Shown: positions 6,752-15,689, counted from the stretch's first letter. The stretch: DNA of 64,000 bases from Modestobacter marinus (GCF_019799945.1 NZ_JABGCH010000023.1:18370-82369); one strand, 5' to 3'. The notes: generated from the letters alone by a model not told the origin. A program made the numbers and translations.

Positions 6752-9700
6752 TCAGACGCGGCGCGACTGTGTCTTCTTGATCAGGTTCGCCGCCTTCGTC
6801 GGCGCGTCCTCACGAGCGGTGTAGATGCGAAGGATCTCCTTGCGAACCACGTCCAGGAAGGTGGCCGTGTCGGTGTGGGCCTTCGACGCCACGTTCTTCA
6901 TCGCCTGCTTCATGTACGCCGGCCGGTTGTTGTGCGTCTCCTGCACGAGCGCGCGGAGCACCGGCGACGAGTTGTAGTGCGCGACCACCGCGGCCCCGTG
7001 GGGGTCGACGATGGAGCGGCGCACCTCGTTGCTGACCTCCAGCGCGCGGCGGTACTCGACAATGACCGCGTCGAGGTCGAGGCTCGCCATATAGAAGCGC
7101 AAGCCCCACTCCTGGGAACGAAGGTCCACGGCTCGCGCAGCGCCGACGATGGCCTTCTCCTCGTGGGTTGAGGAGAAGGTGTACTTGCGCGTCGACTCGA
7201 GCTCGATGCCGTAGCGTCGGAACGCCTGCGGAGCAAGCGCGATCCACTGCTGAAGCTTCTTGTACTTGAGCGTCCACTGCATGAACCCGACGCTCATGAA
7301 CGCGCTGTCCCAGCTGTTGAGCGCGGTCAGCCTGCCGCCGGTCTCGACGTTCGACGCGCGCTGGACCATGTCGATGTCGTCGTCCGAGATGCTGAGCAGG
7401 CTCAGCCCGCGCAGCGCCACCGCGACGTCGTCCACGAACAGCCCCTTCGAGATGTAGCGCGTGTAGCCCTTCTTCACCGCGCGCATCTTGCTCAGCTGTG
7501 CGGCGTTGGGCGGCGTGAGATTCACCCGCTGCCACGAAGCCTGCACCTCCCGCAGCAGCTGCTGCTCGAGCTTGGCCAGACCACCCGTGGGGGCGGCGAA
7601 AGTGGCAGCGCCATCGCTCACCGGCGCCGAGCCGCTGGCAGACGGCGGCGGGGAGTTGGCGAACGACGACGAGATGCCTGCGGGGCCGCTCCACGTGGAC
7701 GCAGCACCCGAGAGCGGCGCGAGGTCCAGGTGGAAATGGAGGATGAGCGGCGCAGGCCCGTGCCAGTTGAGCCCCGTAACCCGGCCGCCCGTCTTCCTCG
7801 CCTTGCCCACGAAGATGACGTGCTCGCGCCCAAGCGCGTGATTGACTACATCCGCGACGGAGAAGTCGTTGTAGATAACCCGCCACTGTGCGCTGACCGC
7901 GGTCGCCGCCTCGTGCAGCTTCTGCAGGAAGCGGATGGCCTCGTCCTTCGGGTAGAACCCGCGGTCGTCGAGGCCTTCGATGTAGAGGTCCAAGGAGAAT
8001 CCGCGGTCGTTGAACTTCCCGCCACCGTGGCCGGGGTAGTTCGCGGCCTTCATGAATCTCTTGTATCGCTGGCGGAGCTCTTTCATGAAGCGGACCATGA
8101 GCGGCGCGACGGGAGAGGTCTTGCTGTCTTCGACCAGATCCGTCGACATCAGGGACACGGCGCTTGTGGGCGGCTCGTGGGATCCCAGCGACTTGACCCC
8201 GCGAGACCCACCCTGGAATCCCATGTTCTCGCGGCGGCTCACCATCCACGCCCGACCAAGGACGTCGAGGGTGAACTTCCCTTGACCGACCTTGTTGCCC
8301 CAGCGTTTGCGCGCACCTTCCAGCGTCTCGCGGTAGTCACCGAGCAGCCACTGCGTCATCTTCTCGGGCGTGGGGGATCCGTTGCGCCGCTTCGACCACT
8401 CGGCGCCAAGCGACGTGGCGAAGGAGACGATGTTCGACGGGACGTCGCCGGAGTCCTCGGCTTCCCAGCTCTCGACGAACGGCGTCTCACCGATGCCCAG
8501 CTCCGCCTCCATCGCGAGGTCGTCCTGCCTGAACGACTCGGCCTCCCCGCCCTCGACGGACATGGTCTCGAGGTCACCTTCGAGGTCTCCCTCGAAGTCA
8601 GCCTCGGCCTCGCGGCCAGCGCCGCACTCGGGGCAGATGCCCTCGTGCTCGGCGGCGAGGCGGTCTTCCTCGAGCTCCCCGCTGTCATGGTCGGCCTCAT
8701 ACTGGCCGCCGTCCTCGGAGTCCATCCCGGGGTCGTAGCCTTCGAAACGGTCCTCGACTTCGATCGCCTCGCGGAATGGGCTGAGCGTGCTCATCGGCTG
8801 GCGGCCGTTCGCGGCCAGCAACTTGGTCCGCACCCCTACGCCGCCATCACCCTCAACCTCACCCGCCCCGCCGTACTCCTCGCCCGCCCAGCTCGGAGTG
8901 GCCTCCCAGGCAGTCTGCGCCGGGGGGTGGACCTCGCCGTCCCAGGTAGCTTCGCCGTCCGCGTCGAGCGACTCGAGTTCCGCCTCCCCGAAGGCGTCCC
9001 CCTCGTCGTAGCTCGCCCACGCCTCGCCTTCGGCGTTCTTCCCGGCGGGGGGCGGACCAATACTCTCCGCCCACTGCACGGGCTCCCTCGGCCAGGAGAA
9101 GATGGTGCGTGGCGCCTCCCCGGTGCCGGCGTCCTCGCGCGCCGGCGCGCGGGCGGTCAGCCGGGCGCGGGCGGCGATCCGAGCCATGTCGAGGCCGCCG
9201 GGGTCCCAGTGGGCGTTGTCCGGGACGTCCTTGTGCCCGCAAACGCCGTTGAAGTTGCGCCACTGCTCGGCCGACATGCGGCAGGCGGACCGCAGCCCGT
9301 AGCAGCGTTCGGTGCCGGCCGGCCGGACGTTGCCCAGGTCGATGGGCACCAGCCGGGCGACGGGCGCGAGCACTCGGTCGGCGAGCCACTCCAGGACGTC
9401 GGGCGGCGCGCCGGCCATGTCCTTCGCGAAGCCCCAGAGCTCCACCTGCACGGCCTGTCTGCGGTTGGTGTGCACGCTGCCGGGTCGGGCCAGCGCGAAC
9501 GCCGACCGGTCGAGCGGGATCGTCTGCAGGAGCAGGTCCGCCGTCGGCATGGCCCACAGGTGCGGCGGCTGCCGGTGACGTGCGGCCAGCCGGCGGAAGT
9601 CGGCCGCGCTCGGCCTGCCCTCTACCGTGTGGAACACGAACCGCCACGGACCCCCCACGTACACCCCACCCCGGGAGCGCGGGTTGGCCACCCGTTCAGC

Positions 9701-9895
9701 GCCGGGCACCCACAACTGCCCGGCCACGCTCGGCGGCGCGAGCAGCTCGCCGGACGGCGCCAGCACCTCGTGGCCGCGTTCGAGGGCTGACTCGTCCTCG
9801 TCCTCGTGCAGCCACGCCTCGTCCTCCTGCAGCTGGACCTCGGCGGTGCTCGGTGTCGCCCCCGCTGCCCAGGTGCTCTCCCAGACGGCCGACAC
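6752..9895 (-). CDS. 1047-aa protein with three apparent peptidoglycan-hydrolase domains
   Basis: Last gene of the five-gene operon; GTG start six bases after the preceding stop. Domains in order: an acidic N-terminus (1-50); an N-acetylmuramoyl-L-alanine amidase/PGRP-like domain (80-245) with FHTVEG (His89), VELWGFA (Glu152), GHKDVP and HWDPGG (His229); a long acidic linker (260-480) with a CPECG knuckle and ETPFVE at 470-475; a D,D-peptidase (M15)-like region (575-725) with PGHGGGKFNDRGFSLDLYI and a terminal HFHLDL; and a lysozyme-like domain (830-1000) with NVETGG (candidate Glu851) and SVGFMQW. The C-terminus is Lys-rich. There is no signal peptide or membrane helix, so export, if any, must use another route. 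The amidase call is firm; the M15-like and lysozyme-like calls are pattern-based. Confidence 0.7.
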   Translation of the reverse strand: MSAVWESTWAAGATPSTAEVQLQEDEAWLHEDEDESALERGHEVLAPSGELLAPPSVAGQLWVPGAERVANPRSRGGVYVGGPWRFVFHTVEGRPSAADFRRLAARHRQPPHLWAMPTADLLLQTIPLDRSAFALARPGSVHTNRRQAVQVELWGFAKDMAGAPPDVLEWLADRVLAPVARLVPIDLGNVRPAGTERCYGLRSACRMSAEQWRNFNGVCGHKDVPDNAHWDPGGLDMARIAARARLTARAPAREDAGTGEAPRTIFSWPREPVQWAESIGPPPAGKNAEGEAWASYDEGDAFGEAELESLDADGEATWDGEVHPPAQTAWEATPSWAGEEYGGAGEVEGDGGVGVRTKLLAANGRQPMSTLSPFREAIEVEDRFEGYDPGMDSEDGGQYEADHDSGELEEDRLAAEHEGICPECGAGREAEADFEGDLEGDLETMSVEGGEAESFRQDDLAMEAELGIGETPFVESWEAEDSGDVPSNIVSFATSLGAEWSKRRNGSPTPEKMTQWLLGDYRETLEGARKRWGNKVGQGKFTLDVLGRAWMVSRRENMGFQGGSRGVKSLGSHEPPTSAVSLMSTDLVEDSKTSPVAPLMVRFMKELRQRYKRFMKAANYPGHGGGKFNDRGFSLDLYIEGLDDRGFYPKDEAIRFLQKLHEAATAVSAQWRVIYNDFSVADVVNHALGREHVIFVGKARKTGGRVTGLNWHGPAPLILHFHLDLAPLSGAASTWSGPAGISSSFANSPPPSASGSAPVSDGAATFAAPTGGLAKLEQQLLREVQASWQRVNLTPPNAAQLSKMRAVKKGYTRYISKGLFVDDVAVALRGLSLLSISDDDIDMVQRASNVETGGRLTALNSWDSAFMSVGFMQWTLKYKKLQQWIALAPQAFRRYGIELESTRKYTFSSTHEEKAIVGAARAVDLRSQEWGLRFYMASLDLDAVIVEYRRALEVSNEVRRSIVDPHGAAVVAHYNSSPVLRALVQETHNNRPAYMKQAMKNVASKAHTDTATFLDVVRKEILRIYTAREDAPTKAANLIKKTQSRRV

Positions 9896-9901
9896 GGTGG
9901 A

Positions 9902-11200
9902 TCAGCCCGGTCGCACGGTCTCGGCACCGCCCGACCGTGGGGCCGGTGCGTAGGTCCGCCCCTCGACCGCCGGCGCGACCGGACGCCGACCGTCCGTTCC
10001 ACCGGGCGTGGGGAGGCGCAGCGGCTGGCGGTCGGTGAGGACGGCGGTGGCGGTGACGCGCTCCTTGATCCGCTCGCCCGTGGCGGACTGCCACTGGTTG
10101 ATCAGGTCCCGCATCTCCTTGCCCAGCGCGCCGTTCGGGTCGAAGAGCGTCGCCGCGGCCGCGTCGTCGTCGAAGGAGCCGATCTCGATCGCCCGCAGCA
10201 CGCTGGACATGGGCTCCGCCAGGTCGAAGAGCTCCCTGGCCCGTTGCGCCGGCCGCAACCCGACCCGCTCCGCGATCATGGCCAGGCGTTCCGACGGGTG
10301 GGACGCCTGCGCCTTCAAGTCGGCGACGATGGGGGTGTCGGACAGCAGGGTGAGGTGGAACCAGCTCAGCGTCGTCACGTAGGCAAACTCCTCGCGGGCG
10401 AGCAGCCCGCCACGCCGGCGGTGGTTGAGCATGTCGGCGAGCGCGCGGCAGAGCGTCGCGATGTAGGCCTCGTCCGTCGGCTTGGCGCCGGAGGTGTTGG
10501 TGAAGTGCTCCAGACCGAGCCAGACCTGCCGGAGCAGCTCGGACCACTTGGACCGGAAGTCGGTGTTGACCCCGGCCCCGACGTCGGCCTTCCACGGTGT
10601 GTCCGGAGTCGGCGGCGCCCACCGTGCCGGGATGGGGTGGGGGAGATCGAACCCGAACATCCGCCAGTAGGCGTTGCGGCGATTCACCCGGGCCTGCGGG
10701 CGCAACTCACTCGTGACGCCGGCGATCGAGAAGAGCGGGGGGTCGCGGAAGAAGAGCTCCTCGGTGGCTCGCACCCACTTGACCGACTCGGGGGACAGCT
10801 GTCCCAGGGTCTCGCCGACGACCAGCCGCCGCACCACCTCGGCGAACACCTCCAGCGCCCCGGTGCTCTCGATCAGGTACGCGTACATCAGGTGGTGCCA
10901 CAGCAGCCCCGGCCCGGCCGGCGGGATCGTCTGGTCCCGGTACCTGTCCACGTCCGCGAGGTCGATGCCGGAAGGCAGCAGCGACGCGGGCGGGAGCTGC
11001 TGGGGAAGGTCCAGGGCGTCGACGATGAAGGCGCCACCGATCGAGGGGGGTCGGGTCGACACCGACCCGATCGGCAGCGGGGGGACCAGCGCCGCGGCCT
11101 GCCACGCCTCGTCGAGCCACCTGCTGAGCTGCACAGGGTGGACGAGGAAGACCTGCTCGCGGCGGGCCGGCCCCAGGAGCTTCGCCAGGTTGAGGAACAC
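9902..11200 (-). CDS. Conserved protein of unknown function (432 aa), operon gene 4
   Basis: I do not recognise a domain. The protein is mostly helical and Trp/Leu-rich, with blocks that look family-conserved: GPGLLWHHLMYAYLIESTGA, WVRATEELFFRDPPLFSI, RRNAYWRMFGFDL, NTSGAKPTDEAYIATL and EEFAYVTTLSWFHLTLLSDT. A Pro/Gly-rich basic tail of about 60 residues follows. There is no signal peptide or transmembrane helix. GTG 11200 is preceded by GGAGGT. It lies 16 bases after gene 3 and 6 bases before the triple-domain hydrolase, so it is almost certainly co-expressed and may be a structural or chaperone partner. Confidence 0.7.
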   Translation of the reverse strand: MFLNLAKLLGPARREQVFLVHPVQLSRWLDEAWQAAALVPPLPIGSVSTRPPSIGGAFIVDALDLPQQLPPASLLPSGIDLADVDRYRDQTIPPAGPGLLWHHLMYAYLIESTGALEVFAEVVRRLVVGETLGQLSPESVKWVRATEELFFRDPPLFSIAGVTSELRPQARVNRRNAYWRMFGFDLPHPIPARWAPPTPDTPWKADVGAGVNTDFRSKWSELLRQVWLGLEHFTNTSGAKPTDEAYIATLCRALADMLNHRRRGGLLAREEFAYVTTLSWFHLTLLSDTPIVADLKAQASHPSERLAMIAERVGLRPAQRARELFDLAEPMSSVLRAIEIGSFDDDAAAATLFDPNGALGKEMRDLINQWQSATGERIKERVTATAVLTDRQPLRLPTPGGTDGRRPVAPAVEGRTYAPAPRSGGAETVRPG

Positions 11201-11216
11201 GGGACTGACCTCCAGG

Positions 11217-11831
11217 TCACTCGGCGGGGGCGGGAACGATGGCGGCGAGCCGAGGACCGAGGGCGACGAGCGGTCCGGTGCGTCCGCCCAGCCCGATCAT
11301 CGACTCGATCGCGCTGCCCCGGGCTGTGCGCTTGGGCTCCAGACGCGCCGAGCGCGCCCGGTAGCCGTACTCGTCCGGCTCCTCGCGTCCGCCGCGGATG
11401 ACCCGCACGGTCTCCTCGACCGGCACGGGGTAGTCAGCGGTGGCTGGGGCGCGCAGCTCCACGTACGTGACCTCGCGCTTCGGATCGTCGGGCAGGCCGT
11501 ACAGGTGGATCACCGGGCGGTTGGCGTCCCAGCTGGCGGTGAAGGTCGGGACGTCGAACTCGTCGCCGTTCGTACGGCTCACCCGGCCCATCAGCGTGCC
11601 GAGGGCCCGGTACCCGAAGTCGACCCGCTGCCGTCGGGCACGGCTCTCCTCGTCCTCCGTGGTCGGCGGGGGACGTCGTCCGTCGGCCAGCTCCCGGATC
11701 GCCTCGGTGAACTGCTGGACGAGGTAGGTGATCTGCTCGTCCGCGCGCCCGTTGCCCTGCTCGTTGCCCTGCTCGTTGCCCTGCTCGTCGCCCTGCGCGG
11801 CGTCCGCGGGCGGCTGGTCGTCGTCGGCCAT
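11217..11831 (-). CDS. Acidic N-terminal-repeat protein of unknown function, operon gene 3
   Basis: A 204-aa protein. It opens with a low-complexity acidic region holding a tandem EQGN repeat (three copies near residues 16-28; GCTCGTTGCCCTG-type DNA repeats at about 11757-11788). A compact region follows with VDFGYRALGTLMG, VIHLYGLPDDPKREVTYVEL and YPVPVEETVRVIRGG. No family is recognised. ATG 11831 has GGAGGAG upstream. It sits 25 bases after the zincin gene and 16 before gene 4. The acidic, repetitive N-terminus parallels those of the first and last proteins of the operon. Confidence 0.65.
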   Translation of the reverse strand: MADDDQPPADAAQGDEQGNEQGNEQGNGRADEQITYLVQQFTEAIRELADGRRPPPTTEDEESRARRQRVDFGYRALGTLMGRVSRTNGDEFDVPTFTASWDANRPVIHLYGLPDDPKREVTYVELRAPATADYPVPVEETVRVIRGGREEPDEYGYRARSARLEPKRTARGSAIESMIGLGGRTGPLVALGPRLAAIVPAPAE

Positions 11832-11856
11832 TGCGTTCTCCTCCTGCCGAGGCTGA

Positions 11857-13116
11857 CTACGCCGCGACCGCGGCGCGTGGACTGGAGTCGGCGCCGAGGT
11901 CCGAGACCCACGCCCGCAGACGGGCGCGGTGCTCGGCGGCGTGCGCGGGGTCGGTGACGCTGCGCGCCGCCAGCACGGCGAGGATCCGCAGCGAGTCGCG
12001 CCGGCGCAGGTACGACGAGGTCAGCAGCGACCCGCCGGCCTGCTGCTCGAGATCGCGCAGCGCCTGGGGGTGGACCCGCTGTGGGTCGAGCACCCTGGCC
12101 AGGGACGCGCCGCCGAAGGCCCGCATCGGCCGCTTCGTGCAGACGTCGACGACCTCGTCGAGAGCCTCGAGGCTACGGGCGGTGACGGCGGCCACCGGAC
12201 CGCCCACGGAGTCCGGCGGGTGGCGACGGAGCCAGGCCGTGCCGACGTCGTCCCAGGGGCCGGAGCCGAACCAGCGGCGGCACAGAGCCACGTTGAACTG
12301 CACCCGGATCCAGGCGAACGGGTGCGGGTCGCCCAGCCGGATCCGGTACACCGCCTCGGTCGGCCCGTCGACGACGTTGGCGAGTGCCGAGACCGGCACC
12401 CAGCCGGCCTGCGCGAAGGCGTGCACGTCGGCGGCCACCTCACCGGCCCAGGAGCGCCACAGCGCGGCGACCTGCCGGGAGCGGGGGGCCAGGACGGAGT
12501 GGAGGGTGTCGGCCAGCTCGCCGTTCCACCCGGTCAGGTGCCCGACCTGGTGGCCGGTCTCGTGCAGCAGCGCGGTCGGGAAGGACAGGTTGTGGCGGGT
12601 CAGTTTGATCGCGGCCGCGGGGGAGGGGTGCGCGGAGTCCCACAGGCGGATCCCGGCGCGCAGGATGGAGGCGCCGAGCCCCTTGTCCACGTACGTGAGG
12701 GCAGGCGGGGAGGACAGGCCCAGCGGCCGCAGCGAGGTGGCCATCGAGTCGCCGGCCAGCGTGTCGAAGCCCCGCAGCAGCGCTCGCAGGGTCGGGTTCG
12801 TGCGGGTGTTCACCGCGTCGCCGTAAAAGTCCAGCACCGTCTCGGCCTGCAGATAGCGACGTCGCAGCCGCAGCACGCCGGTGCGGACGGCGTCCGGCGA
12901 CGCCCCGGCGGCCGCCTGGCGCTCCAGCGCCCGGGCCTCCAGGGCGACAGCGGCGACGACCGCGGCCAACCGGTCGCGGACCCCCTGCTGCAGGTAGGCC
13001 TCCAGCCCGGCCCACGCCTCCGGCGCGGCCACGGCGTCGAGGTCGGCCAGCGCCTCGACGGCCAGCCGCCAGTGGGTCAGCTCGGCCAGTGTCTGCCGCG
13101 TCGAGACGTCAGGCAC
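11857..13116 (-). CDS. Zincin-type putative metallopeptidase, operon gene 2
   Basis: A 419-aa protein with an HExxH zinc motif, ALLHETGHQVGHLTGW (His185-His189), and a downstream WAGEVAADVHAFAQAG whose Glu226 is a likely third ligand, i.e. gluzincin-like geometry. The N-terminal half is helical; the C-terminal half contains PFAWIRVQFNVALCRRWFG and an Arg-rich end. There is no signal peptide or propeptide, so it would act inside the cell or on partner proteins of the same operon. GTG 13116 overlaps the stop of the upstream gene by eight bases, implying coupled translation. It could mature the neighbouring large proteins; this is inference. Confidence 0.75.
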   Translation of the reverse strand: MPDVSTRQTLAELTHWRLAVEALADLDAVAAPEAWAGLEAYLQQGVRDRLAAVVAAVALEARALERQAAAGASPDAVRTGVLRLRRRYLQAETVLDFYGDAVNTRTNPTLRALLRGFDTLAGDSMATSLRPLGLSSPPALTYVDKGLGASILRAGIRLWDSAHPSPAAAIKLTRHNLSFPTALLHETGHQVGHLTGWNGELADTLHSVLAPRSRQVAALWRSWAGEVAADVHAFAQAGWVPVSALANVVDGPTEAVYRIRLGDPHPFAWIRVQFNVALCRRWFGSGPWDDVGTAWLRRHPPDSVGGPVAAVTARSLEALDEVVDVCTKRPMRAFGGASLARVLDPQRVHPQALRDLEQQAGGSLLTSSYLRRRDSLRILAVLAARSVTDPAHAAEHRARLRAWVSDLGADSSPRAAVAA

Positions 13117-15361
13117 GACCGGTGCCCGGGCGGATGCTCATCGTCGGCTCGCCGGGCACACCCCCCGCCAGGGCGGCGCGATCGGCGAAGGGGAAGGCGA
13201 AGGCCAGCGTGATGCCCGGTGCCGGGTCCTTGGCGGCGGCGGCGAGCGTCGCCGCGGCCTCGGGCAGCCGCGCGGCGACCACCCGCTCGACGGCTGCGGC
13301 CAGCTGCGCCGCCAGCCGGACGCTGCCGCCCTCCGGCAGGGTGATGCCCTGCCGCGTCAGCACGCGAGCCAGCCGGGCGGCGATGGCCCGCTGCCGGGCC
13401 GGCCCAACGAGACGCCGCACCGCGGCCACCACCACCGCGTGCCGGCGACGCGCCAGCTCACCGGCCAGGAGATGGGCCAGCCGTTCGCTCACCAGCACCG
13501 ACAGCACCAGCTGCGGTGCCGGACCGGTCAGATCCAGCTGGAGTCCGAACCGGCGGCGACGGCGCACCGGCCGTCCGGCGACGCGAAGGCGGACGATCCG
13601 TCGACCGGTACGGCCGGGCCGACGTAGCCCGCTGGGTAGCCCGGCCCAGCCGCGACGGGGGCCGGGCAGCCAGCCTTCGTCCTCCAGCTCGGAGAACTGC
13701 AGCGCGCCGACCGCGGGCGACTCGCCGTCGGCCTCGAAGGCGGCCAGGTGCCCCAGCTGGCCGCCGGGCAGCAGCTCGTACGTGGTCACCTCCGCGGGAA
13801 CCGGCCACGCGGTGACGCCCTCGTCGAGCAGACGCTCCTCCAGCGTGTCCCCCTCCCGGAAGATCACCGAGCGCGCCATGAGCCGGCTGATGGTCACCGG
13901 CCGCACGGCGCTGTAGGTGCGGTACCGGCGACGGACGCCGGCGCCCCGCGGCATCGGCACCCAGATCCCGCGCTCCTGCTCCTCCGCCTCGCCGTCGTCC
14001 AGCCCGGTGCGCAGCACCCGCGCGGGGAAGTGGCGGACGGCGGCCTCCTCGAACGCCTCCTGCACCGCGGCCTCGAGCAGCAGCTCCTGCTCCAGCGAGG
14101 CCTCCGGTAGGGACAGCACCTCACGGAGGGTGTCCTCGGCGGCGGCGACAAGCGCCTCGGCCCCGATCGTGTCGCGTGCCTCGGCCTCCAGCCCGAGCAG
14201 CCGGAGCCCGGCGTTGGCCACGTGCTGCGAGAGCGGCTGGGCCACCTGGGCGCCGACCATCGGCCGGATGAGATCGGCCAGCAGCTTGGCAATGAACCCG
14301 ACGATCTTCTGCCGGCCGATGACCTTGACGCCGAGCTTGACCAGCGGCATGGCCGCCATGACCACGGGGATGAACTGCTCCATCTCCGCGGTCGGGTCGG
14401 CCCCCGCCTCCGCCTCTCTGAGCTGCCGGGCCAGCCGCTGGCGCGCCTCGTCGAGCGCCTCGAGGGCCGAACCGCCGTCCCGGCTGGCGGTCGCCTCGTC
14501 CTCGAAGAGCGCGAGCGGTGCGGCCGCCGCGGCCTCGCCCGGGGCGAGGACCGCCTCGGCCAGGGCGGCGTCGAACCGTTCGCCGAGGCTGGTGACAGTG
14601 CCTTCGGCTTCGTCCGCGACCTCACCGACGCCGGGGATCCGGCCGGCCAGCCGACGGGCCGCCGGCTGCAGTGCCGGCGGGAGGGAGCCGACCGCCTTGG
14701 CCAGCACGCGCTGGAGCAGCGGGCGGACCAGCTTGCGCAGCAGCGCGAACACGCGGCCGACGGGCAGCAGCTTGCCGGCCATGGCGATGCCGCGCTTGGC
14801 CAACTTCGCCACGCCCTTGACCGCCTTCGCGGCCTTGCGCACCAGCTTGCCGAGGAACTGCTCCTGAACGTCGACCGGGCCGCCGAGACCCTCGTCCTGA
14901 ACGGCACTCCCGACCATGGCCTCCAGCTCCCCCTCGGAGACGGCGTCCACCGGCCGGTCGGCGTAGTGCTCCTCCAGCTGCGCGAGCCGATGGTCGGCCT
15001 CGGCGGCGAGGGCCTCGAGCCACTGCTCGACCTCGCCGGCGGCCAGGCGCCCGCCGTCCGCCTCGTGGCTCCACGTGCCCGCCGAGCGCAGGTGCCGGCC
15101 GGCCGCCTCATCGACGAGGGCCTCGAGCGCCTCGGTGAACTCCTCGTCCTCGAGCTCGGCCGCGAGCGCCCCCACCGCCTCGGCCTCGAGCTCCTCCTCG
15201 CCCACGGTGGCCAATGCCTCGGCGAAGGGCGTCTCGAGCAGGGCGGACACAGGAGTCTCCCGCACGGACGCGGTGGGTGCCTCGACCTCGGGAACGGAGA
15301 ACGGCGAGACGAGGAGCTCACCAGCGGATCCGTACGGGGTCTCCGTCTCGAAGACGCTCAT
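13109..15361 (-). CDS. 750-aa acidic/amphipathic protein of unknown function, operon gene 1
   Basis: ATG 15361 is chosen for GGAGGTG just upstream; the 18 upstream codons look untranslated. Residues 1-50 carry repeated short E-TP motifs (ETETPYG, RETPVSA, LETPFAE at 43-48). Residues 50-165 are strongly acidic and helical. Residues 168-232 switch to a cationic amphipathic stretch (FLGKLVRKAAKAVKGVAKLA and following) that could bind membranes or the acidic proteins of the same operon. A hydrophobic segment near 340-400 and a basic, Arg-rich C-terminal domain follow. No known family is recognised and there is no signal peptide. It is the first gene of the operon. Confidence 0.7.
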   Translation of the reverse strand: MSVFETETPYGSAGELLVSPFSVPEVEAPTASVRETPVSALLETPFAEALATVGEEELEAEAVGALAAELEDEEFTEALEALVDEAAGRHLRSAGTWSHEADGGRLAAGEVEQWLEALAAEADHRLAQLEEHYADRPVDAVSEGELEAMVGSAVQDEGLGGPVDVQEQFLGKLVRKAAKAVKGVAKLAKRGIAMAGKLLPVGRVFALLRKLVRPLLQRVLAKAVGSLPPALQPAARRLAGRIPGVGEVADEAEGTVTSLGERFDAALAEAVLAPGEAAAAAPLALFEDEATASRDGGSALEALDEARQRLARQLREAEAGADPTAEMEQFIPVVMAAMPLVKLGVKVIGRQKIVGFIAKLLADLIRPMVGAQVAQPLSQHVANAGLRLLGLEAEARDTIGAEALVAAAEDTLREVLSLPEASLEQELLLEAAVQEAFEEAAVRHFPARVLRTGLDDGEAEEQERGIWVPMPRGAGVRRRYRTYSAVRPVTISRLMARSVIFREGDTLEERLLDEGVTAWPVPAEVTTYELLPGGQLGHLAAFEADGESPAVGALQFSELEDEGWLPGPRRGWAGLPSGLRRPGRTGRRIVRLRVAGRPVRRRRRFGLQLDLTGPAPQLVLSVLVSERLAHLLAGELARRRHAVVVAAVRRLVGPARQRAIAARLARVLTRQGITLPEGGSVRLAAQLAAAVERVVAARLPEAAATLAAAAKDPAPGITLAFAFPFADRAALAGGVPGEPTMSIRPGTGRA

Positions 15362-15614
15362 GGCCACCTCCGCGCACACCGGGACTGGGCGACCAGCCTC
15401 TCGGTGGGCTGTCACCCGAGCGTCACCGATCCGTCACCAGATCAGGGACCCGGCGGCACCGGCGTCGTCGGCGCGGCTGTGTCCGCTCACGGAAGGACCA
15501 GGGTCGCACCCGGCAGTGCGGGCGTACGTCTGGGGGATGTGCGCCGCGCGCGGCGTCGACTACGCGCCGGCTGGGAAGTTGGGGCTTCGGAGGCGGCCTT
15601 ACCCCTACCCAACA

Positions 15615-15641
15615 GAGTCAACCAAAGTCAGGGCAGTCCCG
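15615..15641 (+). repeat. Imperfect direct repeat copy 2, candidate attachment site
   Basis: GAGTCAACC, seven bases, GGGCAGTCCCG, matching the copy at 4255. It lies about 60 bases before integrase remnant 2. Confidence 0.35.
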
Positions 15642-15689
15642 TCAGCGGGTGCCTGGCGCATGGGGGACTCGGCCGGAAGCGATGAAGGC

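Noticed and set aside
7730-9790. 686-codon plus-strand frame antisense to the triple hydrolase gene
   Set aside because: It has no recognisable motif. The minus-strand frame carries the amidase and other domain motifs and fits the operon.
11757-11790. Short tandem repeat in the 204-aa protein gene as a CRISPR or minisatellite
   Set aside because: It is only about three copies of a 12-base in-frame unit coding EQGN; there are no spacers.
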